A stretch of DNA of 64,000 nt from Linanthus parryae (Eukaryota; Streptophyta; Magnoliopsida; Ericales; Polemoniaceae): the NCBI GenBank assembly GCA_023055425.1, contig JALGPY010000004.1:61899718-61963717 (forward strand), given 5' to 3'. Both the position numbers and the translations under genes were made by a program. Shown here piece by piece: positions 43,779 to 54,695 of this stretch (its first letter is position 1; each line of letters begins with the position of its first letter). The notes below the pieces were generated by a model, which was given only the letters and a program-made list of their open reading frames with translations, was not told the origin of the DNA and searched no databases.

Positions 43779-46700
43779 TCAAAACAAATTCTTGATTAAG
43801 GAATCTTGGGGCTCGAACTGCTCGCTCAGCTTCTCCACTTGTTTCACTTCTTGCTTCAATTGCTCGCACTTGGCATTCATTTCGTGATACAGCTTCAAAG
43901 CTTCATCAACCTTTTGCTTTTGCTGCTCCACCTTCTGCATCTCAGCTGCGAGATTCTGGTGACCGAGATTCAAAGTTACAGCTGCGCGAATCAGTGTAAC
44001 TCTGTCCTTGAGGAATTTGAAACCAAGTCTGCCTTGGACTTTGAACAGGAGATTTTGGCACATGCCACACAGCAATTCAGCACTCTGGGCCGAAATGGTC
44101 GCAGGTGTAGCCGCAGACAGCTGCTCCAGTATCCAGATGGCTTCAGTAAGGAATAACCTCCTGTCAAAAGGTCCGATCTCCAGAGATCTCACAAACGATC
44201 GGGGGTATCTGAGACGCATTCGAACCACCCAGTCTACATCGGTTTGCTTCAAACCTGAGACATCAAAAATGGTTATAATGTCAGAACTCGCAAGCAAATA
44301 ATGCGACGTGCGAACGGTAAATCTTTACTTACCAGTGCCTTCCAGAATTTCATGAAGAGAAGGGATGCGGGCCACTGGGTTGTTCGAAGACTGCCCTCGC
44401 TCCATGGCTCTCCTATCAGCTGCGAGCTCCAACCTCTCATAGTTAGGAGGAAGAGTGTAGGCCGCACCAGCTGCGACTACATTCCCAACCTGCGAGCCCC
44501 AAATGCTCCACGCAGGAATAGATGCTTCTGGCTCAGTCATCGCCGGAGGAGAAGGGACAGCCGAAGTCGCTGGGCGGAGGACACTCCCAGATGCGAAAAC
44601 ATTAGCATCACTTGTCCTTTCTTCCTTACCACCGGTACGAACACCTTCGTCCATCGGCACAGCATCAGCTTCGACATCATCGGAGAGTTCGATGACATCC
44701 TCGAAATGCTCACTTGCGTGTCCAGCGGCCGCGACGGGCTTCTCGGTATGGGAGCTCGAAATTGGAACATGGGATGCAGAAGGCTGGCTTCTCTGCTCCA
44801 GCTCAGGTTCCTCAGCATGACCTGCGATACCAAATGCGATAATGTGAGGTAACTTGTGTTATAAGTTATTTCGCTATCTTTACTAAAGCTAAGAATAAGC
44901 ACCTCCACGCGAAGGTGGGATTGAGGTATCCTCATCGTACACTAGGGACGTGGAACCGTGCCCTATCAGTGTATCCTCACTAAGCAAATCTTTAAGAGAA
45001 GCGTGACCTGGGATGCGAGTAAACCAGTCATGATTTTGCCTCAAGTGGCTACAGCCTAGTATGCGCATATCACTCAAAATAATTACCTGAGGGTTCTCCG
45101 CATTTGCTTACCAACCAACGGCGAATGTCAGGCTTTGACACACCGTGCTTTAACGCACCCACAATTACATCCCTATAAGTAACTGCGAGATTGAAGATCT
45201 CACCTTTATCGCCACCTGCGATCTCTGCGAAGTCCGCCTGGACTTGCTCTAGCTCTGCTGCATCCTCTCCGGGAACCTCATCTTCCTCCTCCACATGAGG
45301 AGCCACTTCTTCGGGAAGCTCGTCTTCCTCGCCAACTGGACGCACTAAGTCGTCAACATGCTGCTCCTCGAGGCTCCGCTGTTTCACACGCTCGAGCTCC
45401 TCTTCCTCTCGCTGCCTTCTTCTTTCAGCAGCCTCCGCGGCTGTCTTCCGGGATTCAGCAAGAACATCCTCGCTTATAGGATCATCTGAAATGCCAGAAT
45501 GGGCATCTCTCTTTTGCCTCTTGGCCACAAGACCACCAACGGCTTCATCATCATCATCTGCGAATACATAATTGGTTCAAAGAAAAGAACTGCAGAGAAG
45601 TCAGGATAAAATGCAAGGAGATGCGACGGAAGTACCTCCTGATTCTTCCTCGCACATCACAACTGTTGCTTCTTCTTCTTCATCACTTGCCTGGGGCTCC
45701 TGTCTCTCTTCCTCCTCTTGGTTGAATGGAACGAAAGTCTCAACTGCGAGATCTTTTCGCACTTTGCTGGGCATACGACCCTTGCCTTTGTCCTTGATGG
45801 AAAGGGACCTCACCGGGGGAGAAGCTGGAGCACTCCTAGGAGAGGAAATCGTAATTCCCTTTTGCCTAGGTCTCTTCACTCTCGGCGCCGCAGTCGCTGG
45901 AGGGGACGGGTCATCTCTAGGAGGAGACGGAGCCGGAGGGTTATCTATCAGCGAGTCAGCAAAAGTGTTCATGACTCCGCGAACCTTTGTTTCGACCTCG
46001 GCATCCATCCTCCATGCTAGCCGGTACGACTCCCCCTTCCTTCTGGTGGCAACAATGGTGTCCACCAGCGATTTGGAGCGATCGCCAGCTGCGAACCTCC
46101 GCACATGACACTGAAACAATACAGAACGAAGAGCATCAGCGAAAGGAAGAATCAAAAAGCTTAAAGCACACAGGGAAATTGCTTACCTCAGCAAACGCTT
46201 TGCTATATTTGATGACCTGCGCGTCACCCTTCTTGATTGCGTCGACTTGCTCCTTCAAAATGAAATCAGGGCACAAATGATTCTCGCGGTCCCACAGCGA
46301 GTAGCAACCATACTCCGACTCGCTCAAACTGCAATTGGGGCGAAACAGAAAAGAGTTTCTCTTGATCAAGGGGGCCCTTCCTGGCTGCGCCGCCGCCTCC
46401 GTCTCAATCCTCGTTTGCTGGGCAACCCAGTATGCGAGCCAGTTCTGGGAACAACCACCTTTGCGAGTCCCCGCAGGCTGCTCAAAGGGAAGATTGCTCA
46501 TGAAGACCGTCTTGCACTCCTTTGTCAGCAAACGTTTGTAGCACCCTCTGAAAATAGACTGGGGCCAGATCGATGGGGCCACCGCATCGAAACCAAACTG
46601 AGGAGAGACCCGAGTGGGGTCAACATCCACTGTAAGCCTTTCATACCTTGGCGCGAGCTCACGAATATGCTCTGCAAGGGCAGGAAGGGAACCTCGCAGA

Positions 46701-48067
46701 CACCAACAAAAGAACTCACGATAGCGCTCGTGGAAATGCGGCCCCTTTTCAAAGAGAAGGTCTTCTGACAAGACCATACCTTTGGAAGGGTATAGCTTTG
46801 GGAACCACCGCACATTCTCAACACGTGTGGCATAGGGCCTGGCAGTAAACTCCTTTCGTTTGTCGCATATCAAACTCCAAGTGCACTTGGTGTTGCTTGC
46901 TCCAAACCATCTCGCAGCTCTTCCGCTGTTGCGCGCTTCTGTCTCGCCTGGGGGACACCACTTATCAAGTGGGAGGGGAGTTGGAGCATAAGACGGCCAG
47001 CGCTCGAAAACCCACATTGTCAAAAAGCTGATATTGACAAAGGTCAGAACATCGAGGCGGCCACGTGATTCCCTCATCGCCAGAACCAGCTGATCCAGCC
47101 TGTAATATAGCGTGCCCAAAACCAAGGGTCCGAGTGCGACTCTCTGGCCAAGAGCGAGCCTCACGGCAAGTGGCAGCACATGGTAGAAGACCCCGTCATG
47201 GGGGTGACCATCAATCAGATACCTCGACAGCCAAGCACAGAGAAAGGCACAAAGGGTCAAATGATAACCCTTGCCCTCTACATAATTCTCGGCCTCCGGG
47301 TTCTCGCTCAAAAGCTTCTTAGTAATGCTGCTGTTCGCATAGTCTCGGAAGAAGTACTGCAACCACTTGTTCCAGGTATTCTTCGCAGACGTATCCACCA
47401 GCTGCCAGTTCGGAAGAGGCTTTGTAGTGGTCCACCGAGTGGAGATTTTCTTTACCTCTGCTAAGCACTCCTCCATCTGCGCGTACAAGGCCATTTCCGC
47501 AGATGTCCTCAAGTGACTCAAGGGGTCCACCTCGCCCATGGGGGAAAGCTCATACAGAATTTGAACGTCCTCGAGCGTGGGGGCAGCCTCGAACTCAGCA
47601 AAATGAAACGTGTGAGTCGCGGGCGAGTAACGGGACAGAAGGTCTAGAAGCATGGACTGATCCAACTTCACGGCAGCACCCTTCATAGCACGGATAGCAA
47701 AGAAAATGCCAGCTTTATCGAGAGTCTCGGCGTGATGATCCAACACGTGGTCGATCCACTCATCCATATAGTCCAATTTCTGGACAAACGCCTGAGTAGA
47801 AATCGCAGTGTATGGGAAGTGCCCATTCTCGATCCCCAATCGAACCACATCCTCGGAGCCAACCAACTCGAGCAAGGCTGAGTTAACTGGGCGAGTCAGT
47901 GTCAGCAATCGTTCAACTGGAACAGCATCAGGCATCCTCTTCGCCTTCACCCTTGCATGATAAAAATCCTTCCCACCCAGAAAGGGGGCTTTACGCCACA
48001 GAGCCTGCGGAAGTTCCGGCATCTCTTCATCTTCCTTGATGGGTCTGGTTACTCTTGTCTTGGCCAT
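43779..48067 (-). CDS. Antisense spliced PMD protein gene inside Tat-2, six coding exons, about 1298 aa
   Basis: Exons on the minus strand: 48067-46187, 46110-45636, 45557-45087, 45007-44903, 44821-44333 and 44254-43779 (1881, 475, 471, 105, 489 and 476 nt). The five introns are 76, 78, 79, 81 and 78 bp, all GT-AG; the first is phase 0 and the rest phase 1. The sum is exactly 1299 codons with only a terminal stop. Residues about 1-560 hold an aminotransferase-like plant mobile domain (ALWRKAPFLGGKDFYHARV, MWVFERWPSYAP, RWFPKLYP). Residues about 628-785 include a basic RVKRPRQKG and an acidic run. Exon 3 is Glu/Arg-rich and helical (ERRRQREEEELERVKQRS). Exon 6 has a helical region ending in a coiled coil. 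Role unknown; PMD proteins occur as host nuclear factors and as TE cargo. Confidence 0.88.
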
Positions 48068-48069
48068 TC

Positions 48070-48327
48070 CTGCGAAAGGGCAAGAAAAAGGGGGGAGAAA
48101 TACCACACTTCAGTTTGAATTTTGGAATTCGAGATCTATGCAAAGGAAAGCAAACAGTTCCGGTACCGATTTCAGAAATTGGGGAGTTGCAAGATCCAAT
48201 ATTGTTGAAAGATTAAAACGAAGCGGGTTCAAAGATCAAAGCCTCTTCACAAATTTCATGGATTTACAGATTCAACGCAGTTCAAGGCAAACACTGGTAT
48301 TTTAAATCAAAAGTAAACGAGGCCAAC
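48070..48327 (-). other. Probable 5'-UTR intron of the antisense PMD gene
   Basis: On the minus strand a donor AACAAG|GTTGGC (intron starts 48327) and a pyrimidine-rich acceptor CTTTCGCAG (intron ends 48070) lie just upstream of the start codon at 48067. Tat-1 keeps both sites (29380 and 29011). Splicing is predicted, not observed. Confidence 0.6.
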
Positions 48328-48483
48328 CTTGTTTCCTTGAAGCTTGCTTGGATATACACAATTGGAGAATACGATTTGCAGTTCTGAACTGGTGATTGAT
48401 TATCTGGATCTGCTCTCGAAGATCTCCGGGTACCATTCACTTTAAGAGAAAGAAGTGATGCTTTGCAATAATGGGATACAAGG

Positions 48484-48592
48484 TATTTATCCAGAAGAAT
48501 GAAGGGTTGCGTCCCTTCAGTAGTCGAATCGCAACCGTCACCGTCGTATCGCGCAATCACAGGACGGGCTGACGTCACGCCTAAAACCCTAA
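48484..48592 (-). promoter_or_regulatory. Candidate antisense promoter of the PMD gene
   Basis: On the minus strand there is ATAAATA at 48490-48484 within GGATAAATACC. A TGACGTCA palindrome (bZIP/TGA-type site) lies 80 bp upstream at 48570-48577. An AAACCCTAA telo-box-like word, read on the plus strand, is at 48584-48592. Tat-1 conserves the TATA-like box (29539-29545) and TGACGTCA (29626-29633). The TATA box is about 160 bp upstream of the predicted 5'-UTR intron donor. Confidence 0.5.
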
Positions 48593-48738
48593 AGGTCAGA
48601 CGGCACGACTCTAGGGGTTTTAGGTCATAATGACACGCACGGGGGCTGAACTTACCCGTATTTGAATTGGTGCGTGGCGACGACGCGCATGTTGGTTTCC
48701 GCGCATGGAAGCCTATACAGCTATGAGCCTTCACGCGC

Positions 48739-48752
48739 AGAAAGGGGGCTAA
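48739..48752 (+). other. Polypurine tract of Tat-2
   Basis: AGAAAGGGGGCTAA immediately before the 3' LTR, the plus-strand priming site; same sequence in Tat-1. Confidence 0.85.
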
Positions 48753-49378
48753 TGTAGATACTGCTTTATGACATGGCAGATCTAGGCCACGTGGCAACCA
48801 TCCAGCACACCATATTGTGCTCCACACACACAGGATCACCAGCCGAGCTGATCCATGTGGGGGCTGCGAGACAGAGCCCTCGCATACCACTGCACGGGAC
48901 TTGTAGGGACTTAGTGGTTTGGAGGCTAGAGTAAGCCCTGTCGCGTGCGAGCCAAGCCCGCGCGCGACCTTTAGTAACTGTTTTGAGAGATCTATGGCAC
49001 GAGCTCCCTAGACCCGGTCAATCCGGTCAAACCCGGTCAACCTCGTAACGGTTCCGGTACTCGCGCACCACGTGCTCTAACGGTTCCTATATACTCGGAC
49101 GAACGTGCCGTTATGGTTAAGCTAATTAAGCCGCCATCAATGGGCGCATTAACCACACTACAACGGTCACGTTCTCCAGTATATATATATCGTTAACCTT
49201 TCCATACAAAGGGGGACACACTGCCATACGCGGAAGCTCTGCCAAACCTCTGTCTCTCTCTCAGACATTGCTACTGACTTACTCTCTCCCTACACACACC
49301 CCTATTCTTCCTGTGCGATCCCTGATCCACTACGTACGGTGTACACGGAGGTCTCCCTGCCGGAATCTCTTGTGCACA
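48753..49378 (+). repeat. 3' LTR of Tat-2
   Basis: 626 bp, apparently identical to 34120-34745. It ends TTGTGCACA and is followed by the CCAGT TSD. Confidence 0.95.
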
Positions 49379-49889
49379 CCAGTGCAAATAAATAAATCAC
49401 TCACATGGAAATAAAGTTTCCAGATCCATTCCTAGGACGAACATCGAGTGATAGGGACAAGGTAAGAAAAATGCTTTTAATGACACCATACCTTAAAGGG
49501 GTTTTAAGGAGAGTATGAAGGATACTAGTTATGTGTCTCACCTATGTGAGTAGGAACGGGCCGGTTCTAGGAGGATGATGTGGCTATCTCCTCTAAGTCT
49601 ACTCATGAAACCAGGAAAGTGTTTCAAGGCCGAAATGAACACAACCATGAGAACTAAATTTGGATAGGTCATTAATTGTGTAGTTGCTATTGACTAGGTA
49701 TACAACGCGGCAAGTAGTTCAAGGCGTTTCGTTCACTGACAAGCAAGTATACCCTATAGTATCTCACTAAGAAGAAAGTTCAAAGTCTATGACTACTTTC
49801 TCTTAAGCGATTAATGAATTTACTTGAGATAGTTAATCACTAACTGGCGTTTTCATCTTTAACGCTAATTTTTCATTCATGTGGGGGAT
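49379..49889 (+). other. Copia-B 3' untranslated segment and polypurine tract
   Basis: Continuation of Copia-B after the Tat-2 insertion. No frame is open. It ends with the purine tract GTGGGGGAT (49881-49889) directly before an LTR start. Confidence 0.75.
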
Positions 49890-50700
49890 TGTTGGAAAAT
49901 GGTCTTTGAACAAACATTTTTTCACCGACTTTGAGCTCGGTTTTAATCCGGCTCATGTAAGAGTTTACAACGCCAATTACGTCATCGTATAGAGGACAAC
50001 TTGGTGGTCGTTTCGATAACTCATTCATCAAAGACCATTAAGAAAAGAATGATCAAATTGAGCTCTCAAAATGAGTTCATATGAAACTAATTGTGTTGAT
50101 AAGGAAAAGAGAACCACATCTTGGTTCAAGGAGAAAGTTGTGTGCTTATCTACTTCAAGATTGCACTACAGGGCACGCCCTTTGGGTGAGCACATTTTGT
50201 GAAAGAGGGACGACCTAGACAAAGCTTGAACAACCACAAGCGCGCGCGCGCCGCCAGAAACTAATTAATTATTTTAATTAAAATAATTAATATTCTGTTA
50301 ATTAACAGAACAGTTGCAATCGTTCTGTTCAATTTTTTTTGAACAATTAACAGTTACAACCGTTCAGCCCCAACCGCCACTTTCTCTCTCAATAAAAACT
50401 CATTAACTCTCCCATTTTCAACAAAACCGAAATACACATCATTCATTCATTCTCTCTCTCAAACAACAAACTTTCTGTACCAATTTTCGGTTCGTCGAGC
50501 CCGGTAGTTACGTGCTTTCAACCACATGTACGAGACAGAAGCCGCTCGTAATAGCAAGCGGCTAATCTGTTTTATGGAACCCCTACCCTACATGTACGAG
50601 ACTTTTCGACATCAAAGAAGCATTCGGGAGGCTTTCAATCAGTAAGTTTTTACAGTATTTATTTAACCTGTGTTCATTAAATTTACATAAACTTCTAACA
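49890..50700 (+). repeat. 3' LTR of Copia-B
   Basis: Starts TGTTGGAAAATGG after the polypurine tract and ends CTTCTAACA at 50700, giving TGTT...AACA ends (811 bp). The matching 5' LTR is outside the window, so TSD and LTR divergence cannot be read. Confidence 0.8.
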
Positions 50701-51000
50701 GTTCTTGTTATTGGTGTTAATTGTTGGTGTTTTAGTAGGGAACATTATTTAAATGTTACAATAAATAAAATGTCATGTACAATTTCCGTGCTCATGAATT
50801 ATTTGTAAAACAATTCTCAAGAAAAAAGAAAATTAAAATAAATGTTATTTTTTCCTAAAAAAAACAAATTCTTTATTACGGAAGCACTACTGGGCCAAAA
50901 TGAATGTTCTATAAAAAAATGTTACTTTACTTCTTCCATACTCTTCTTGAAATTATGAAACGTTCATTTGAAAAGAAGTATCAAAGATTCAAAGGCATTA
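50701..51000. other. AT-rich spacer; no gene seen
   Basis: Non-coding AT-rich host sequence between Copia-B and the LINE. It ends with the first copy of the LINE target duplication. Confidence 0.6.
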
Positions 51001-51016
51001 AATCAAATTTAGCACA

Positions 51017-52810
51017 ATACTCTTAGTTTCTTGAAGGAGAAGTTTTCCAGAAAGCTGGCTTCATGGATGTCTTCTTTTTTAAGTCAAGCTGGTAAGGAAG
51101 TTCTCTTGAAGTCTGTGCTTACAGCCCTCGCAGCTTACACCATGTCATGTTTTTTGCTTCCTAAAAAAACCTGCTATGAGCTCTCACAGATCATGGCTAG
51201 GTTTTGGTGGGGAGGGAGTAACTCTGGTGATAAAAGATTTTTTTGGAAGAGTTGGGGTTCTTTATGCAGATCCAAAGACTTGGGAGGAATGGGTTTTAAA
51301 AATCTTCACAATTACAATCTTGCATTGATTGCAAAGCAAGCCTGGAAACTCTGTGATGAGTGTAATTCTCTCTTCAAAGATGTGTTCAAGGGTAATTTTT
51401 TTCCCAGTTCTTCTTTCTGGAGTGCCCCCATTCCCAATAACAGCTCTTGGGTATGGAGAAGTTTATGTGAAGGCAGGGAGATCCTTACAAAAGGCACAAG
51501 GTGGAGAATTGGTGGAGGTGATTCTATAAAGATTTGGGAGGATCCTTGGCTTCCAAGAAGAGATGATTTTCTGGTTCACTCAAGAAAGCCTGACAATTGT
51601 GAAATTGCAAAGGTGAGTGAGCTCATTAATCATAATGACAGAAAGTGGATTGAAGAAATGGTTCTTGGCTTATTTTCTGAAGAGGAAGCAAGACTGACTC
51701 TTTCTCTTCCTGTGGGTAGAAGAAGCTGCAAGGATAAACTGATCTGGAACTTCTCTTCTGATGGTTCTTACAAGGTCAGTTCAGCTTATAAATTTCTTGA
51801 AGAGGGGGTTGATGAGTTTTTTGCTTCTCCTAGCTCAAAGCCACTGTGGAAGACGTTATGGAAATTGAATGTGCAGCCAAAATTGAAGAATTTCTTTTGG
51901 AAATTTCTTAGTGGTGTCTTACCAGTCAAAGCTGCTTTGAAGATTAAAGGTATTGTTGTGGATGATGTTTGTTCTTTATGTGGCAATGAGATAGAGAATG
52001 AGCTTCACGTTCTGAAAAACTGTTGTGAAGTGCAGCTTGTCTGGAAGCTCTCTTCTCTTAGGCTCTCTAAATCTAATCTTCATGCAAACACTCCTTTGGA
52101 ATGGTGGAATCATGTTTGTGATCTTGCTGAATCTTCCCCTGATCCAGAGTGGTTCTTAAGTCTTTTTTTGAATTTGTGTTGGAGTATTTGGAAGGCTAGG
52201 AATGACTGGCATTTTAATGTTATTAAATGGAGGCCTGACCAAATAGTTTCAAGAGCCATGAGTGCTTTATTGGAGTTTTCAGTTCACAATGTTAAACCAC
52301 CTCTTTCTGGTGGTGTTGTGGTTCAATCTGCTCCTCCTCACCTCTCTGCTCCTTTCAATGTCTTCACTGATGCTGCAGTGGATTTTGCTGGTAGAAGAGG
52401 TGCTATAGCAGCTGTATGTATTGATTCTAATGGGCTTAATCTGGGTTCTATGCATTCTATTATTAATGGAGTGGTTGATCCTGCTATATTAGAAGCTTGG
52501 GCAATCAGGGATTCTCTTTTGTGGTTATTGATAATGGGTGGTCCTCTATCTCCTTGTTCTCTGATTGTGAATTTGTGGTGAAGCAGCTCAACTCAGATCC
52601 AAATACATGGCATTCTAAGATTTTCCCTCTGCTTGATGACTGTATATCTTCTAAGGGTGTTCTTGTAAGTTGTATTTTTTCTTTTATCCCTAGATATTTC
52701 AATTCCTTGGCCCATGATCTGGCTAAGAATTGCTTGAACCTTGTTTGAGTTCTTGTACTTTGGCTTATGCCTTGTTTTAATGCAATGCTTAAGTTTTCTG
52801 GTGAAAAAAA
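51017..52810 (+). mobile_element. 5'-truncated L1-type LINE with 16-bp TSD
   Basis: AATCAAATTTAGCACA occurs at 51001-51016 and 52811-52826, flanking a block that ends in an A-rich tail (52804-52810). The block starts within the C-terminal part of a LINE ORF2, lacking the endonuclease and RT core. Truncation, A tail and a 15-17-bp TSD are classic target-primed reverse transcription signs. Confidence 0.93.
51031..52748 (+). pseudogene. LINE ORF2 C-terminal region (zinc-binding RVT and RNase H domains)
   Basis: A 516-residue frame (51031-52581) carries the post-RT region (FWWGGSNSGDKRFFWKSW, KDLGGMGFKNLHNYNLALIA), a zf-RVT domain near residues 265-345 (WKTLWKLNVQPKLKNFFWK, VCSLCGNEIENELHVLKNC) and the start of an RNase H fold (FNVFTDAAVDF). 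A frameshift near 52505-52530 moves the RNase H end into the frame of 52497-52748 (LFSDCEFVVKQLNS, FNSLAHDLAKNCL). The conserved RT catalytic motif is upstream of the truncation, so it is inactive. Few lesions suggest a young insertion. Confidence 0.9.
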
Positions 52811-52979
52811 AATCAAATTTAGCACATAAAAAATACATCTTTATTATGTGTAGAGAAGCGAACTAAACAAGCTTCTATAATCATGTCCAGCACATATTAA
52901 AAAAATCAAATTCTGAAAGGCACATATGCTTCCCTCCCCAAACACCAAAGATGACAAACAATTTGTCAGGGAATCCATA

Positions 52980-53447
52980 TGGGTGGTGTTTAGGTCAGCT
53001 TAGCGGTAAGTAGTTTAAAGTCGAAATTTTCAAAAGTAGTCAAACCTCTCCTAATAATCCTGAACTCCTGTGGAAACTGAGGATTTCGGATCCGAATTCT
53101 GGAAAATGTACTCACCCAAATTTATTTTGCTTCACTCCATCATGTGTCTCTCTCTCATTTGCTACCCGGGTTAGCGTTTTTTGAATTGAGGCAGACTCCC
53201 ATATTTTTAACCACCCCACCGACAGCTCAAGACTCTCCACCCACCAACAAGTCACCACTCTCCTTATTTTTGCACCACCCATCAAAACATCTGGACTCCC
53301 CATTTCAATATGCTTTTCCATTTGTAAACATTTGGTATCCTCTTAAAAACAACTTGATTAACATTAATTTACCTCATCCAAACACTACAAATTATAGGAA
53401 AGTTTTAACTAAATTGCTCACTTAATTTAGCTCATCCAAACAGTCCC
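52980..53447. mobile_element. Possible hAT-like MITE
   Basis: Left GTGTTTAGGTCAGCTTAGCG (52986 on) and the reverse complement of the right end (CTGTTTGGATGAGCTAAATT, 53441 leftward) are imperfect inverted repeats of the GTTTGGAT-AGCT kind common in plant hAT MITEs. No clear TSD. The stretch between is non-coding. Confidence 0.35.
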
Positions 53448-53486
53448 ACGGTTTGAAGTGCAATGAAAATGTTATATATACCATTA

Positions 53487-54692
53487 GCATCTTCTACAGT
53501 ACACCAAATCTTATATTTGATGGTAAAATTTGGTATTTTTGGCCTCCCACAACAAATTACCAAATCATCAAATCACCAAAAAATGATAATTCTTTTGTAG
53601 GTCTCCCACAGTCGTTGACCAAAAAAACACCAAATCACCAAATCCTATATTTGGTGTAGCTTTTGGAAAATGGTGAAGTGCATCTCCCACATTACCCCCA
53701 AATCCTATCCTATATTATCAAATTCTATTTTTACCATCAAATTTGATGGCAAAAATAGGGTTTGGTGTAATCTACACCAAATTTTTAATTAGTGTTTATG
53801 TTTTTACATTACTTTTATATAATTAGAGACATAATGTCATATTTACAAATGATTAATGTTAAAATTTTATTTTTGACGACTAATATAATTAATCTTAGTG
53901 ATAAAAAATAAAATATAAAAAAATGACGATAAGAACAATGCATTAATAATAAACTCAGAAAAATAAAAATAGATCACATTATTAGCATGAAAATGAATAC
54001 ATAGTCAAATTAAGAAATGAAGAAAGCAGAATGAAGAACAAAGTAACATAATAATGGAATGCACAATGTTTGCATGACAATCTGGAGAAAATCCTGATTT
54101 TGGTAGCTGAAATCAGGATAACTTGCATCTGGTCTAGCATACGTCTGATCATTATTGCTAGGAGGTTCTGGGAGATACGATTCATCTTTACTTCCTCCAC
54201 TCGTCCATGCACCAAAGTTTAAGTTCCGTGGTACTCTAGACATGTTATCGTCCTCAGAAAGTGCATGTTTCTTGCGAGTCCAAAATTTGAAGCTTCTTGG
54301 TGTAAGATTACTCAAATCGTTTGTCATAGTTATGATATCTTGTTCATTTTGTTGTAATTCTTGTGCTTGTTAATTTTTTGAGGTGTTATTTAATCATTTT
54401 GCTATTTCGTATAATATTGTTTCGGTAATAATTTTTTTTTGGTTATGGAATTCATGATTTGGTGATAAATTTGATGATTTGCTGTGGGTGGTCAAAAATA
54501 CCATTGTCTAAATTTGATGAAATGGTGAAATAACTATTTGATGTAAAAATTAGTGAAAATTGTGGGAGACCATTTTTCCACCAAAAATGGTGAAATGGTG
54601 TTTTTGAGGGTTAAGTGTGGGAGGCCAAACCATTTCTTTACACCAAATATAAGATTTGGTGTACAATTTGATAACAACTGTGGAAGATGCTC
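53487..54692. mobile_element. PIF/Harbinger-like non-autonomous element 1
   Basis: Ends (GA)GCATCTTC(T/C)ACAG are inverted, with TTA on each side (53484-53486 and 54693-54695), the 3-bp TSD expected of PIF/Harbinger. Sub-terminal ACACCAAAT and TTTGGTGTA words repeat many times in both orientations. A minus-strand frame (54327-54010) encodes a short Asn/Pro-rich polypeptide whose counterpart, broken, is in element 2. It may be a remnant of a parental element ORF. Confidence 0.75.
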
Positions 54693-54695
54693 TTA

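Larger units (their letters stand above)
34120..49378 (+). mobile_element. Tat-2: intact-looking Tat/Ogre-type Gypsy retrotransposon with antisense PMD gene
   Basis: A 15,259-bp element with two 626-bp LTRs (34120-34745 and 48753-49378) that look identical by eye, and a perfect TSD CCAGT (34115-34119 and 49379-49383). Order: primer-binding site, gag-protease ORF, RT-RNase H-archaeal-type RNase H-integrase ORF, a 54-bp tandem array, a six-exon antisense gene, polypurine tract, 3' LTR. The second RNase H next to the first, and protease joined to gag, are hallmarks of the Tat/Ogre lineage. No disabling mutation was found in gag or pol apart from the UGA between them, which may be part of the expression strategy. 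It probably moved recently. Confidence 0.95.

Noticed and set aside
44301..44852. Plus-strand frames of 90-180 codons opposite the antisense PMD exons (also 45572-46108 and 46247-46768)
   Set aside because: They are complements of well-supported exons with conserved splice sites and carry no recognisable motifs.
54010..54327. A real gene in PIF/Harbinger-like element 1
   Set aside because: A 105-codon minus-strand frame with a degraded counterpart in element 2; no transposase or MYB-like motif could be identified, so it is treated as a remnant.
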